Part shown: in pieces, positions 1 to 7,680 of the stretch
Numbering within the stretch: the stretch's first letter is position 1
Layout: each line of letters begins with the position of its first letter
Source of the DNA: Bryobacterales bacterium
GTDB lineage: Bacteria; Acidobacteriota; Terriglobia; Bryobacterales; Bryobacteraceae
DNA: 34,568 nt
NCBI GenBank assembly: GCA_020846745.1
Contig: JADLDI010000042.1
Span: 1-34,568, forward strand
Direction of reading: 5' to 3'
Position numbers and translations under genes: made by a program
The notes under the pieces: model-generated
Told to the model about the DNA's origin: nothing
The model's database searches: none
The model's input: the letters and a program-made list of their open reading frames with translations, nothing else

Positions 1-206
1 GGAACTGCAGTTTGTGGCGAGACACAGGACGACAGCCGAACACCGGATAACAGGCGTTTTCATTCGGCAAGTGAGACCGACTCATGACTGGGGGCTGCGA
101 CCCGCTAATCTACTGTCTGAATCGCAGTCAGGTTAGTGCCGGCAGGAATGCCGCCGCCGGAAGGAAACCTGCACGGTGTTTGGGTCAGCGTGGAAGGATG
201 TTAAAC
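1..206. other. Left-edge stretch, no gene assigned
   Basis: This lies downstream of the minus-strand amidohydrolase stop codon. On the plus strand one frame is open from base 2 to a TAG at 134-136 (44 codons), so it could be the tail of a gene that enters from the left, but the peptide shows nothing recognisable. I looked for tRNA and cobalamin-riboswitch signatures on both strands and did not find them. Confidence 0.25.
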
Positions 207-1436
207 TTACTTATCGGGGTACTTAAGCGGAGCCGTTTTCCAGGGCGCGCCGGCGCGGGCATTGAGATCATAAACGATCTTTCCGGCGCGAATTGTCATT
301 TCGCAGGCCAGCCGTTCCGCTCCGGGGATGGTGCCGCCGACGCAATCGGAAAAGCTGTAACTCCCTTTGTCTACGCGCAAAAGAGCCACATCCGCCTCGC
401 TGCCCACGGTGAGATGGCCCAGTTCCGGGCGACCGATTTCGAGGGCGGGATTGATGGTGGACCGGCGAATCGTTTCGTTTAACGGGAGTCCCATGGCCAT
501 GAATTTGGACATGACATTTAACATGTCGATCATCGATCCATTCATCGAATTCAGGTGGATATCGGTGGAAATGGAGTCGGGCCAGAACTGCTGCTGCATC
601 AATGGCTCGGCGAGCCGGAAGTGAAAACTGCCGCCGCCGTGGCCGACATCGAACTTGACGCCGCGCCTGCGAGCTTCCAAAAGATACTGCCGGACCTTGC
701 CATTCGCGTCGAGCAACGGCGCCGGCCACCGGAAGAAATGTGTGGAGATATCGCCCGGCCGCAGCTTATCCGAGATCATCGTCTCGTACGGCCGGTCCGG
801 CAGGAAGTAGCCGAAGTCCACCATAACGGGTACGTTGGCGAGTTTCCCCGCCTGAACCGCGCGTTCGACTGAGATGAAATTGGCCGGGTGCCAGTGGGCG
901 CTCTTAACCCCGATCAGCACATCGCGATTCTTCTGGATCATATCGGCAGTCAACTGCGGATCCATATCCTCAGGGCTCTGTTCGAGTTCGTAGGCGAGAA
1001 TGCCGACTCCGACGATGTTCAGAAACGCGAGCACGCGGGTTTCCGAGTGATCGATGACCGTGCGGCGGAACTCCGGGAAGAAGCGCCAGCCGGACGAACC
1101 GGCATCGACGAGCGTAGTTACGCCCGTCCGTGGACCGATCTGATCGGGCGGAATACCGCGGTCGCCGCCCATGGTGGTGTTGTGCCGGGTGCCGAAAAAG
1201 ACGTGCGCATGGATGTCGATCAGACCGGGCGTGACCAGCAGTCCCTTCGCGTCGATCGTCTTGCGAGCCGGCGCGCCGATCGAAGGCGCGATGGCTGCGA
1301 TCTTTCCCGCCTTGATGGCAACGTCGCGGACGGCGTCGACGTTGTTCTTCGGGTCGATTACCCGGCCACCGCGGAGGATCAAATCGTAGTCCTGCGCCAG
1401 GGCGGCGCTCACGAAAAGAAGCAATAGAAATCGCAT
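207..1436 (-). CDS. Exported amidohydrolase/deacetylase-family metallohydrolase
   Basis: This is a predicted metal-dependent amidohydrolase (TIM-barrel urease/dihydroorotase superfamily) that would hydrolyse amide or ester bonds outside the cytoplasm; the substrate is unknown. A short signal peptide (hydrophobic residues 2-13, then AQ at 14-15) precedes the mature protein. Visible signatures are the LILRGGRVIDP start of the composite beta-sandwich, the metal motif DIHAH (His76, His78), a lysine in GVKSAHWH (Lys179) placed like the carbamylated Lys, later His234 and His267 (DVGHGGG), and STDIH with Asp293 as candidate catalytic Asp. The C-terminal LTVGSEADVALLR is the usual family ending. The 409-residue length is normal. 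The layout resembles the Atu3266-like deacetylase subgroup, but that is inference. It starts 9 bp after the ThuA-like gene, suggesting one operon. The Shine-Dalgarno is weak. Confidence 0.85.
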   Translation of the reverse strand: MRFLLLLFVSAALAQDYDLILRGGRVIDPKNNVDAVRDVAIKAGKIAAIAPSIGAPARKTIDAKGLLVTPGLIDIHAHVFFGTRHNTTMGGDRGIPPDQIGPRTGVTTLVDAGSSGWRFFPEFRRTVIDHSETRVLAFLNIVGVGILAYELEQSPEDMDPQLTADMIQKNRDVLIGVKSAHWHPANFISVERAVQAGKLANVPVMVDFGYFLPDRPYETMISDKLRPGDISTHFFRWPAPLLDANGKVRQYLLEARRRGVKFDVGHGGGSFHFRLAEPLMQQQFWPDSISTDIHLNSMNGSMIDMLNVMSKFMAMGLPLNETIRRSTINPALEIGRPELGHLTVGSEADVALLRVDKGSYSFSDCVGGTIPGAERLACEMTIRAGKIVYDLNARAGAPWKTAPLKYPDK

Positions 1437-1445
1437 GCTATTCGA

Positions 1446-2318
1446 TTACTTCTTAGGTTTGGGATCGAGGTTGCGCATCAGGTCGTCGCGAGTGGCTGTG
1501 GACGGTACGCCATTGGGCGGCACCTTCGCTTTCGCGCTCCATACCAGGGCATTCAGGATAAGCTTGCGAAAGCTGTCGTTCGCGAGATTGAGATGATCGT
1601 GACCCCCGGTGAAACCGACGCCGCGCCCGCCGTCCGCGCGTTCCGTGGCCCACATCATCACCTGCGGTTGACCTATCTTCTTGCGGACATCGGGATTGCC
1701 GCTGCGTGGCCCGTCGGGTTTGTCGAGCGTGGCGGCGGGAGGGACGGCTGTCAGGATGGGAGTGACGCCCTTCATGCCCTCGCGAAAGCGGATGTTGTAG
1801 TACCACTCGTCTTTGATCTTGAACGGCTTGACGCCGTTAGCAATCGGGTGCTTGGGGAAACTCGTAAATTCCGGCTCCCAAAAGGGATTGACAGAGTAAT
1901 TCAACTCGAAGTACCCGCCGATCCAATCGAGAAACTCCTGGTGGCCTTTGTCCGCAGGCGGCTCGACGCCGTAGTGATAAAACACAAAGCCCGCGCCACG
2001 GGCGGCGGCCTTGCTGATGGATTCGGCGTGATCGTCCTGGAAAATGAGGTGACGCGCAGAGCCGTCGCAGAAGACGAAGATCGAGTCTGCCTTTTGAATT
2101 GCGCCTGGGTTCTTGGGCCAGCCGTTGAGACTCACCTCGGCGTGGACGCCCTTCAAGCCGTTGAGAGCTTTTTGAAACAGGAGGGCGGCGGCGTTCTGTT
2201 CGTGCGCCAGCGGTCCGTGGCTCGGCGGACCGGCGATCAGCAGGATTTGCTTGTCGGCCGCAAGCGAGAGGGTTGCGGTGAGGGCGGCGAAGGAGAGAAG
2301 GCGGCTGGTGCGGCTCAT
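1446..2318 (-). CDS. Exported ThuA-like domain protein
   Basis: The protein has a signal peptide (RLLSFAALTATLSLA near the N-terminus) followed by a ThuA-like, class I glutamine amidotransferase-like fold: ILLIAGPPSHGPLAHEQ at the first strand and loop, FVFCDGSARHLIF, GFVFYHYGVEPP, a WIGGYFELNY segment, and a C-terminal TERADGGRGVGFTGGHDH followed by RKLILNALVW, which is the typical ThuA ending. ThuA-like proteins are common in Acidobacteria and Planctomycetes and are linked to sugar metabolism, but their reaction is mostly unproven. I chose ATG at 2318; a TTG at 2321 immediately precedes it and neither has a clear Shine-Dalgarno. The gene is followed after 9 bp by the amidohydrolase. The start lies 79 bp from the divergent PDZ gene, so the two share a promoter region. 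Confidence 0.85.
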   Translation of the reverse strand: MSRTSRLLSFAALTATLSLAADKQILLIAGPPSHGPLAHEQNAAALLFQKALNGLKGVHAEVSLNGWPKNPGAIQKADSIFVFCDGSARHLIFQDDHAESISKAAARGAGFVFYHYGVEPPADKGHQEFLDWIGGYFELNYSVNPFWEPEFTSFPKHPIANGVKPFKIKDEWYYNIRFREGMKGVTPILTAVPPAATLDKPDGPRSGNPDVRKKIGQPQVMMWATERADGGRGVGFTGGHDHLNLANDSFRKLILNALVWSAKAKVPPNGVPSTATRDDLMRNLDPKPKK

Positions 2319-2400
2319 CAAGAGAAGGCTACTACGAAGAAGGCGGAAGCGATAAGCAAAAGGGTTATCATTTAAATAGTTTCATCTGTGGAGATGTTTA

Positions 2401-3549
2401 TTGGAGAGGCAAGAGCGTCTACACCCCAAATACGTTGCAACGCTGGCGGCCGTTTCGGCGGCAATCCTGGCGCTCGGAATTACACTCCGTCCGGCAAAGA
2501 CAACCATTCCACCGCAGCCTTCCGAGACACTGCGCTTGCAGCGGCGGTTGCGAGGCGAGGAGTTGCGGAGCCTGACGAACTATTTGGGGGAACGCGCGGC
2601 GGCGGCCGCCGAGAGGATCGTTTATTTGCCGGAGACGGGCGAGAGCGGGGTGATCTGGTCGGGGCATGAAGTAGTGGCGATGCCGCGCCATGCGCGCGAC
2701 GTGTTGCCGCTGCGGATCATACCGGGCACGTTCGGGGGGCGCGCAGTGATGGTGGATGCGGGCGGCGCCCTGCAGGATCCGGTGATCGCGGTTACGAAGA
2801 ACCAGCGCGGCGAAGCGCAGTGGGTGCCGACGGTGTACTTGGGCGAACGCGATGCACAGTGCGGGGAGGCACGGTACCAGGAAGTGGTACTGGCGATGCC
2901 GTACGACCGGCAGTGGGACGGAGCGGGCGTATTCACGCTGGAAGGCGGACTGGTAGGTGTTGCGGGCCGTTGCGGCGAGCGGCGGACCGTAGTGGCCGGG
3001 CGGTCCATCGGCGCGTTGCTGGAACTCTGGTGGGCGGCGCCGAACCGCCTGGAATCGGAGTTCGGCATCGGCGTGGCGCCGCTCAACGACGAGTGGAAGG
3101 CGTATGTCCGGCGCGATACCGGTGTGGTTGTGAGTACGGTTTGGCCGCGCACGCCCCTGGCACGGGCCGGAGTTCGCGTGGGCGACGTGATTGTGGGTGT
3201 AAACAAAGTACCCGCCCCGACGGTGGAAGTACTCGCGAACCGCCTGGGCCGGGAAGGCAAGACACTGCAAGTGGTGCGTGGACGCCGGACGATGGACATC
3301 GACCTCGAAGCGGGACATGACCACGCGATCACCTTTGAAGACACCGCGGCGCTGCCGCCGGTGGAGGTGGATGCGGAAAGTTCGGCCTATCGTGCCGGGC
3401 TGCGAACGGGCGACCGTGTGCTTGAGGTAGATGGACAGCGTCCGTCCACGCCGGCACAGTTCCAGCGCCTGTTAGCCCGTGCGGCGAAACCTGTGCTGGT
3501 GGTTGTGCGCCGTGGCGAAGCGAACGTGGGAGTTTTGTTGGCCCCATGA
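2401..3549 (+). CDS. Membrane-anchored, protease-like protein with two PDZ domains (probably inactive)
   Basis: The start is TTG at 2401, supported by GGAG at 2390-2393 with a 7-nt spacer. A short basic N-terminus and one hydrophobic helix (about residues 12-28) anchor the protein facing outward. Residues about 60-205 resemble the HtrA/DegP trypsin-like fold: GVIWSGHEVVAMPRHA matches the strand leading to the catalytic His, but the Asp position reads PVIAV and the usual GNSGGP serine loop reads GAGVFTLEGG, so Asp and Ser are missing. Two PDZ domains follow, one around VVVSTVWPRTPLARAGVRVG and one around SSAYRAGLRTGDRVLEVDG. I infer a non-proteolytic binding or scaffold protein. Its stop overlaps the antiporter start (ATGA at 3546-3549), so the two are translationally coupled and may work together. 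Confidence 0.8.
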   Translation: MERQERLHPKYVATLAAVSAAILALGITLRPAKTTIPPQPSETLRLQRRLRGEELRSLTNYLGERAAAAAERIVYLPETGESGVIWSGHEVVAMPRHARDVLPLRIIPGTFGGRAVMVDAGGALQDPVIAVTKNQRGEAQWVPTVYLGERDAQCGEARYQEVVLAMPYDRQWDGAGVFTLEGGLVGVAGRCGERRTVVAGRSIGALLELWWAAPNRLESEFGIGVAPLNDEWKAYVRRDTGVVVSTVWPRTPLARAGVRVGDVIVGVNKVPAPTVEVLANRLGREGKTLQVVRGRRTMDIDLEAGHDHAITFEDTAALPPVEVDAESSAYRAGLRTGDRVLEVDGQRPSTPAQFQRLLARAAKPVLVVVRRGEANVGVLLAP

Positions 3550-4748
3550 ACGCCCTTGTATCGCTCGGCATTATTCTCTTCTTCGCACTGCTTGCCGGAC
3601 ACCTGGTGAAGTATGCCCGCATCCCCGAGGTGACCGGCTATATCCTGGCGGGCGTGATTGTGGGGCCATCGGTGCTGGGGTGGCTGACGCACGAGAAATT
3701 ATCGGCGCTCGCTGTATTTAGCGAAGTGGCGCTCGGCTTGATCCTGTTTTCGTTAGGCTCGGTTTTTGAGGCTTCGAAACTTCGCTTGACGGGCATGCGC
3801 GTCGTGCTGATCACGGCGTCGGAATCGGCGCTTGCGGCAGTGCTGGTGGGCGCCGGTATGTTTTTGGCGGGGCAACCGTGGCAAGTGTCGCTGTTGCTCG
3901 CGGCCATCTCCATGGAAACGGCTGCCGCGTCCACATTAATGGTGATGCGCGAGTGTAACTCGCAAGGCGAACTGACCGAGACGCTCACCGGAGTAATCGC
4001 GATCAACAACTTGTTTTGTCTGCTGGCGTTCAGCGTTGTCGCGGCGTCCATCGAATTGGGTGGACGGTCCACGCCACTGGCCGACGGACTGTATCAGGCG
4101 GTGTTCCCGCTGGTGTGGCAAATGACTGGGGCCGTCGCGCTGGGCTATCTGCTGGGGCTGCTGCTTTCCTACTGGTCCGACCATGTGACGGAACACGGCG
4201 AGACGCTCATCCTGATGGTCGGCGCCGTCTTGTTGTGCGTCGGTGCGGCGCAGTGGTTGGAAGTGTCGCCGCTGGTGGCGAGCCTGGCTGTGGGCGCCAC
4301 GATGGTGAACCTTTCGCCGCGCAGCCGCCGGTTGTTTTCTGCGCTGTCGCGAACCGATCCGCCCCTATATGCGATTTTCTTTGTCATTGCGGGTGCGGAC
4401 CTCAATTTGTCGCTCTTAGCGACGCTCGGCCCGATGGGGTTGATCTATGTCGTGGGCCGTATGGCGGGCAAGTTTGTAGGCAGCCGGTTCGGGGCAGCCC
4501 GGTCCGGCATGCGGACCGATCTTCGTCAACTGCTCGGTATTTCGATGTTCTCGCAGGCGGGCCTGGCCATTGGGTTGGTATTGGTGATTAACGATCGATT
4601 CCCGAACCTCGCGCCGACGGTGACCACTATCGTGCTCGCTTCGGTGGCCGTCTTTGAGTTGCTCGGCCCGGTGTTGGCGCGCGCGGCGCTGGTACGGAGC
4701 GGCGAAGCGCGCCCGCAACAGCCTGAACCTGCCGTGTTGCTCGACTAA
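3546..4748 (+). CDS. CPA2-family cation/proton antiporter (Kef-like membrane domain)
   Basis: This is an integral membrane protein of 400 residues with about 11-12 predicted helices and no cytosolic TrkA domain. The N-terminal segment ILFFALLAGHLVKYARIPEV, then GYILAGVIVGPSVLGWL, is the characteristic start of monovalent cation:proton antiporter-2 proteins. Later helices include SMETAAASTLMVMRE, GVIAINNLFCLLAFSVV and a C-terminal SMFSQAGLAIGLVLVIND, matching the conserved core. It likely exchanges Na+ or K+ for protons across the inner membrane; the ion cannot be told from sequence alone. It is coupled to the preceding PDZ protein by a 4-bp ATGA overlap and ends convergently, one base away from the radical SAM gene's stop. 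Confidence 0.88.
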   Translation: MNALVSLGIILFFALLAGHLVKYARIPEVTGYILAGVIVGPSVLGWLTHEKLSALAVFSEVALGLILFSLGSVFEASKLRLTGMRVVLITASESALAAVLVGAGMFLAGQPWQVSLLLAAISMETAAASTLMVMRECNSQGELTETLTGVIAINNLFCLLAFSVVAASIELGGRSTPLADGLYQAVFPLVWQMTGAVALGYLLGLLLSYWSDHVTEHGETLILMVGAVLLCVGAAQWLEVSPLVASLAVGATMVNLSPRSRRLFSALSRTDPPLYAIFFVIAGADLNLSLLATLGPMGLIYVVGRMAGKFVGSRFGAARSGMRTDLRQLLGISMFSQAGLAIGLVLVINDRFPNLAPTVTTIVLASVAVFELLGPVLARAALVRSGEARPQQPEPAVLLD

Positions 4749-4749
4749 T

Positions 4750-5772
4750 CTAATCGGCCGAGGAGATGATGGGGAACGGAGTGGGCGCCGGTGTTGCAAG
4801 GCGATTGCGCCTGCGGCTCACCACTTCGCCCACCTTCTGCGATGCTTTGAAAATCGCGCCGAGGGGGACGATGCCGCCGAGGCGGTAACTGCCGACAGCG
4901 GCCAGCCCGGCTGAGGCCATGCAACCGCATTCCGTACATTCGGGTTTCCCGCCGAATTGGCACGGGCCGATGCGCGACTGCAGATCGGCGCTGATGCAGG
5001 TGGTTACTTGAGCGAAGATGCAGTCGCCGGGGGAAGCCGGCGGTTTGGCGTAGCCGTTGAGAATCGCTTGCGACGCGTACACCTTGCCATACTCTTCGCG
5101 TAACTGGCGTAGCTCCGCGGTAACTCGCTCGCGGTCCGCCGGACGGAGCCGCTCTTCCGACTCTTCCCCCTGCTGCGGTGTGTAGATGCTAAACCAGATT
5201 TTGTTCACTTCGCCGCGGGCTGACCAGAACCGGCAGAACTCGCGCAGGTATCCTTCGCGATTCACCATCTGGCGCGTGATGGTGCAGTGTACGGTGATCT
5301 GGTGGTTGGCAATGTGCTTCAGGATGCGCTCATAGGTTGCGGGAGCGCGGCGCTTGTCGTGCTCCGGCGCGAGCCCATCGATGGACACCACAACTTGCAG
5401 CCCCGGAATATCGCGCCACGCCGCGGGTATCGGCCGCACGGCGCTTGTTACTAACTGGGTTTGCACGCCGAGTTTCGCGAATCCGGGCAGAATCGAGTCG
5501 AGTTCGCGGTAGCGCACAAGGGGTTCGCCGCCGATCACCGAAACGTGCAACGGCCGGAGCCGGCGTACGAGGTCAAGCGCGCGCCGCACCAGATCGTCGC
5601 CTTTGAAGTCGCTCAACTGGCGCAGCGATACCCCGTCGCCGACGTGTTCCGGCGAATAGGCATAGCAGCCCGGACATCGCAACGGACACTCTTTTGTAAT
5701 TTCGAGGGAGAGAAACGGACGGTAGCCGGTGAGGATGCGGCCCCAGGCGGCGACAACATGATTAGCCTGCAT
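4750..5772 (-). CDS. Radical SAM enzyme with a cysteine-rich C-terminal extension
   Basis: The radical SAM cluster motif CPLRCPGC (Cys29, Cys33, Cys36) sits in SLEITKECPLRCPGCYAY, with VIGGEPLVRYRE as the GGE motif that binds the SAM amino group and VVVSIDGLAPEHD as a downstream strand. The 340-residue protein therefore should cleave SAM to a 5'-deoxyadenosyl radical. The C-terminal third carries seven further cysteines (DCIFAQVTTC, then GPCQFGGKPECTECGC), which resembles a SPASM-like domain holding auxiliary Fe-S clusters. SPASM enzymes often modify peptides, but no precursor peptide is adjacent here. GGAG sits 5 nt before the ATG. The divergent phosphohexomutase starts 183 bp away. The substrate is unknown; cofactor or peptide maturation are options. 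Confidence 0.85.
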   Translation of the reverse strand: MQANHVVAAWGRILTGYRPFLSLEITKECPLRCPGCYAYSPEHVGDGVSLRQLSDFKGDDLVRRALDLVRRLRPLHVSVIGGEPLVRYRELDSILPGFAKLGVQTQLVTSAVRPIPAAWRDIPGLQVVVSIDGLAPEHDKRRAPATYERILKHIANHQITVHCTITRQMVNREGYLREFCRFWSARGEVNKIWFSIYTPQQGEESEERLRPADRERVTAELRQLREEYGKVYASQAILNGYAKPPASPGDCIFAQVTTCISADLQSRIGPCQFGGKPECTECGCMASAGLAAVGSYRLGGIVPLGAIFKASQKVGEVVSRRRNRLATPAPTPFPIISSAD

Positions 5773-5955
5773 GAATACTCCGAGCGTCAGGTTGAGCTAT
5801 CGCCGCTTGCCCATTACGGCTTGTTCCGTAGACGCGGCTGAGCGCAAACCTGTTTCTTTCTTTTCTTCAGTCGTCAAACCTGTCCCACCCAGCCTTGGGG
5901 TGACCGTCGCCATCGCGAACGGAGTCGTTGTTCCAAGGCGACAATGGAGGTCTGT

Positions 5956-7569
5956 ATGAGTGACGACCGCAGAAGCCTCCGCGCGAGCCTTGCCTACGAA
6001 CCCGTCGAACTGAAGTTCGGCACCAGCGGCCGGCGAGGCGAAGTGCTGCACCTGACGCAACTTGAAATCTACATCAATGTTGTCGGCGAACTGGAGTACT
6101 TACTTGGTCTCGATCGCGACCAGGGCGGTATCGGCTTGGGCGACGAGTTCTATTTGGCCGGCGATTTGCGCCCGAGTTCAACCGCGTTTGTCGCGGAAGA
6201 GGGCAATCGCGGAGAGATCTGCCAGACCGTGGCCCTGGCCGCCGAACGCTGCGGGCTGCATCCCGTATACCTGGGACATATCCCAACGCCCGCCTTGATG
6301 TCGTTTGCCGTCACCCACAAACGCGGCAGCATTATGGTGACCGGCAGCCACATCCCATTCCGGTTGAACGGCTACAAACTCAACACCAGCCGCGGCGAGC
6401 TGCTCAAGAAGGATGAAGGGCCGGTGAACGAGTGCGTCGCCCGAATCCGGGAGCGCATCTATAACGGCCGGTTCGAGATGTCGTTGTTCGATGAAAACGG
6501 GATGCTGCGCACCGGTCACCGCCGATTGCCCGACGCAATTGAGGCCGGGGCCCACGCCTACGTCCACCGGTTCACCGAATTCTTCCCGCGCGGCGCGCTC
6601 GAAGGATTGAAACTGCTGGCCTACCAGCATTCGGCCGTGGGGCGCGACCTGCTGGTCGAAATCCTTCAGACGCTCGGCGCGGAAGTCGTTCCGGCCGGGC
6701 GTAGCGACACTTTCGTCCCCATCGATACCGAGAACATCGGGGCGGAGCAGTTGGCGACCGTCCAAGCGCTGGCCGACACGGTTCCAGGAATCGACGCCGT
6801 TGTTTCCACCGACGGGGATAGCGACCGTCCGCTGTTGCTCGGTGTGGAGCCGGAAACCAGGCAGGTCCGCTTCTTCAGTGGCGATCTTCTCGGTATGGTG
6901 GCGGCGGAGTATCTTGGCGCGGATGGTGTCGCGGTTCCAATCACATGTAACGACGCGATTGACCGTGGTCCGCTGGCGGCGATGCTCGAACCGAAAACCC
7001 GCGTCGGCTCGCCCTTCGTGATCGCCGCAATGGAGCAAGCAAAGGCCAAGGGCAGGCGCGTCGTCTGTGGGTGGGAAGCGAACGGCGGCTTCCTCACCGG
7101 TGCTGAAATTGTGAAAGACGGCCGGACCTTGCCCGCCTTGCCGACTCGCGACGCGCTGCTCCCCATCCTGTGCGCGTTGATCTCGGCCCGCCGGCAGCGC
7201 ATTTCGCTCATTGAACTGTTCGCCAAACTTCCGAAGCGCTTCAGCCGGGCGGGGCTACTCAAAGACTTCCCGCGCTCGGCAGGCCGTGCGCTGATCGCTC
7301 GTTACAGCAATCCCGCAGCGGCCGCCGAGTTAGCTCCGTTCTTCCCCGCCGCCAAGGGATTCGGCGCCATTACTCGCCTCGATCTCACCGACGGCATTCG
7401 TATCTACTTCGAAAATGAAGATGTTGTCCACCTCCGGCCCTCCGGCAATGCCGACGAATTTCGGATCTATTCTGTCGCCGGTACCGAGGAAAGAGCTAAC
7501 TCGATTGTAGCCATGGGCCTTGCCGAACCAGATGGTATCCTCCGCCGGCTGGAACGGGGTATGGCTTAG
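5956..7569 (+). CDS. Phosphohexomutase (phosphoglucomutase/phosphomannomutase family)
   Basis: This enzyme of the alpha-D-phosphohexomutase superfamily would interconvert sugar 1- and 6-phosphates in the cytoplasm. Four signatures are visible, numbered from ATG 5956: KFGTSGRRGE near the N-terminus, the phosphoserine loop TGSHIP (Ser131), the metal loop DGDSDRP (Asp286, 288, 290), and the sugar-binding loop GWEANGG (Glu374). A C-terminal domain follows. The serine loop reads TGSHIP rather than the common TASHNP, a variant of a distinct subgroup, so glucose versus mannose specificity cannot be given. I chose ATG 5956 because GGAGG (5946-5950) lies 5 nt upstream; an in-frame ATG at 5944 would put that site inside the gene. 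The length of 537 residues is slightly long for the family. Confidence 0.88.
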   Translation: MSDDRRSLRASLAYEPVELKFGTSGRRGEVLHLTQLEIYINVVGELEYLLGLDRDQGGIGLGDEFYLAGDLRPSSTAFVAEEGNRGEICQTVALAAERCGLHPVYLGHIPTPALMSFAVTHKRGSIMVTGSHIPFRLNGYKLNTSRGELLKKDEGPVNECVARIRERIYNGRFEMSLFDENGMLRTGHRRLPDAIEAGAHAYVHRFTEFFPRGALEGLKLLAYQHSAVGRDLLVEILQTLGAEVVPAGRSDTFVPIDTENIGAEQLATVQALADTVPGIDAVVSTDGDSDRPLLLGVEPETRQVRFFSGDLLGMVAAEYLGADGVAVPITCNDAIDRGPLAAMLEPKTRVGSPFVIAAMEQAKAKGRRVVCGWEANGGFLTGAEIVKDGRTLPALPTRDALLPILCALISARRQRISLIELFAKLPKRFSRAGLLKDFPRSAGRALIARYSNPAAAAELAPFFPAAKGFGAITRLDLTDGIRIYFENEDVVHLRPSGNADEFRIYSVAGTEERANSIVAMGLAEPDGILRRLERGMA

Positions 7570-7680
7570 TACCAGGGAATTATGTCAGCTTGATGCAGAT
7601 TTATAGTGTTATTCGCGACAGTTTGGGCGTATACTGACATTCGGGTTTGAAATGCCCATTGTCTAGGAGGGGTCGCTCCA

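Noticed and set aside
1..206. Possible riboswitch or tRNA at the left edge
   Set aside because: GC-rich hairpins exist, but no T-loop, cobalamin-box or other recognised signature was found on either strand.
4750..5772. Radical SAM enzyme as the maturase of the cysteine-rich peptides
   Set aside because: It lies more than 22 kb from the cysteine-rich genes on a different transcription unit; nothing in the window links them.
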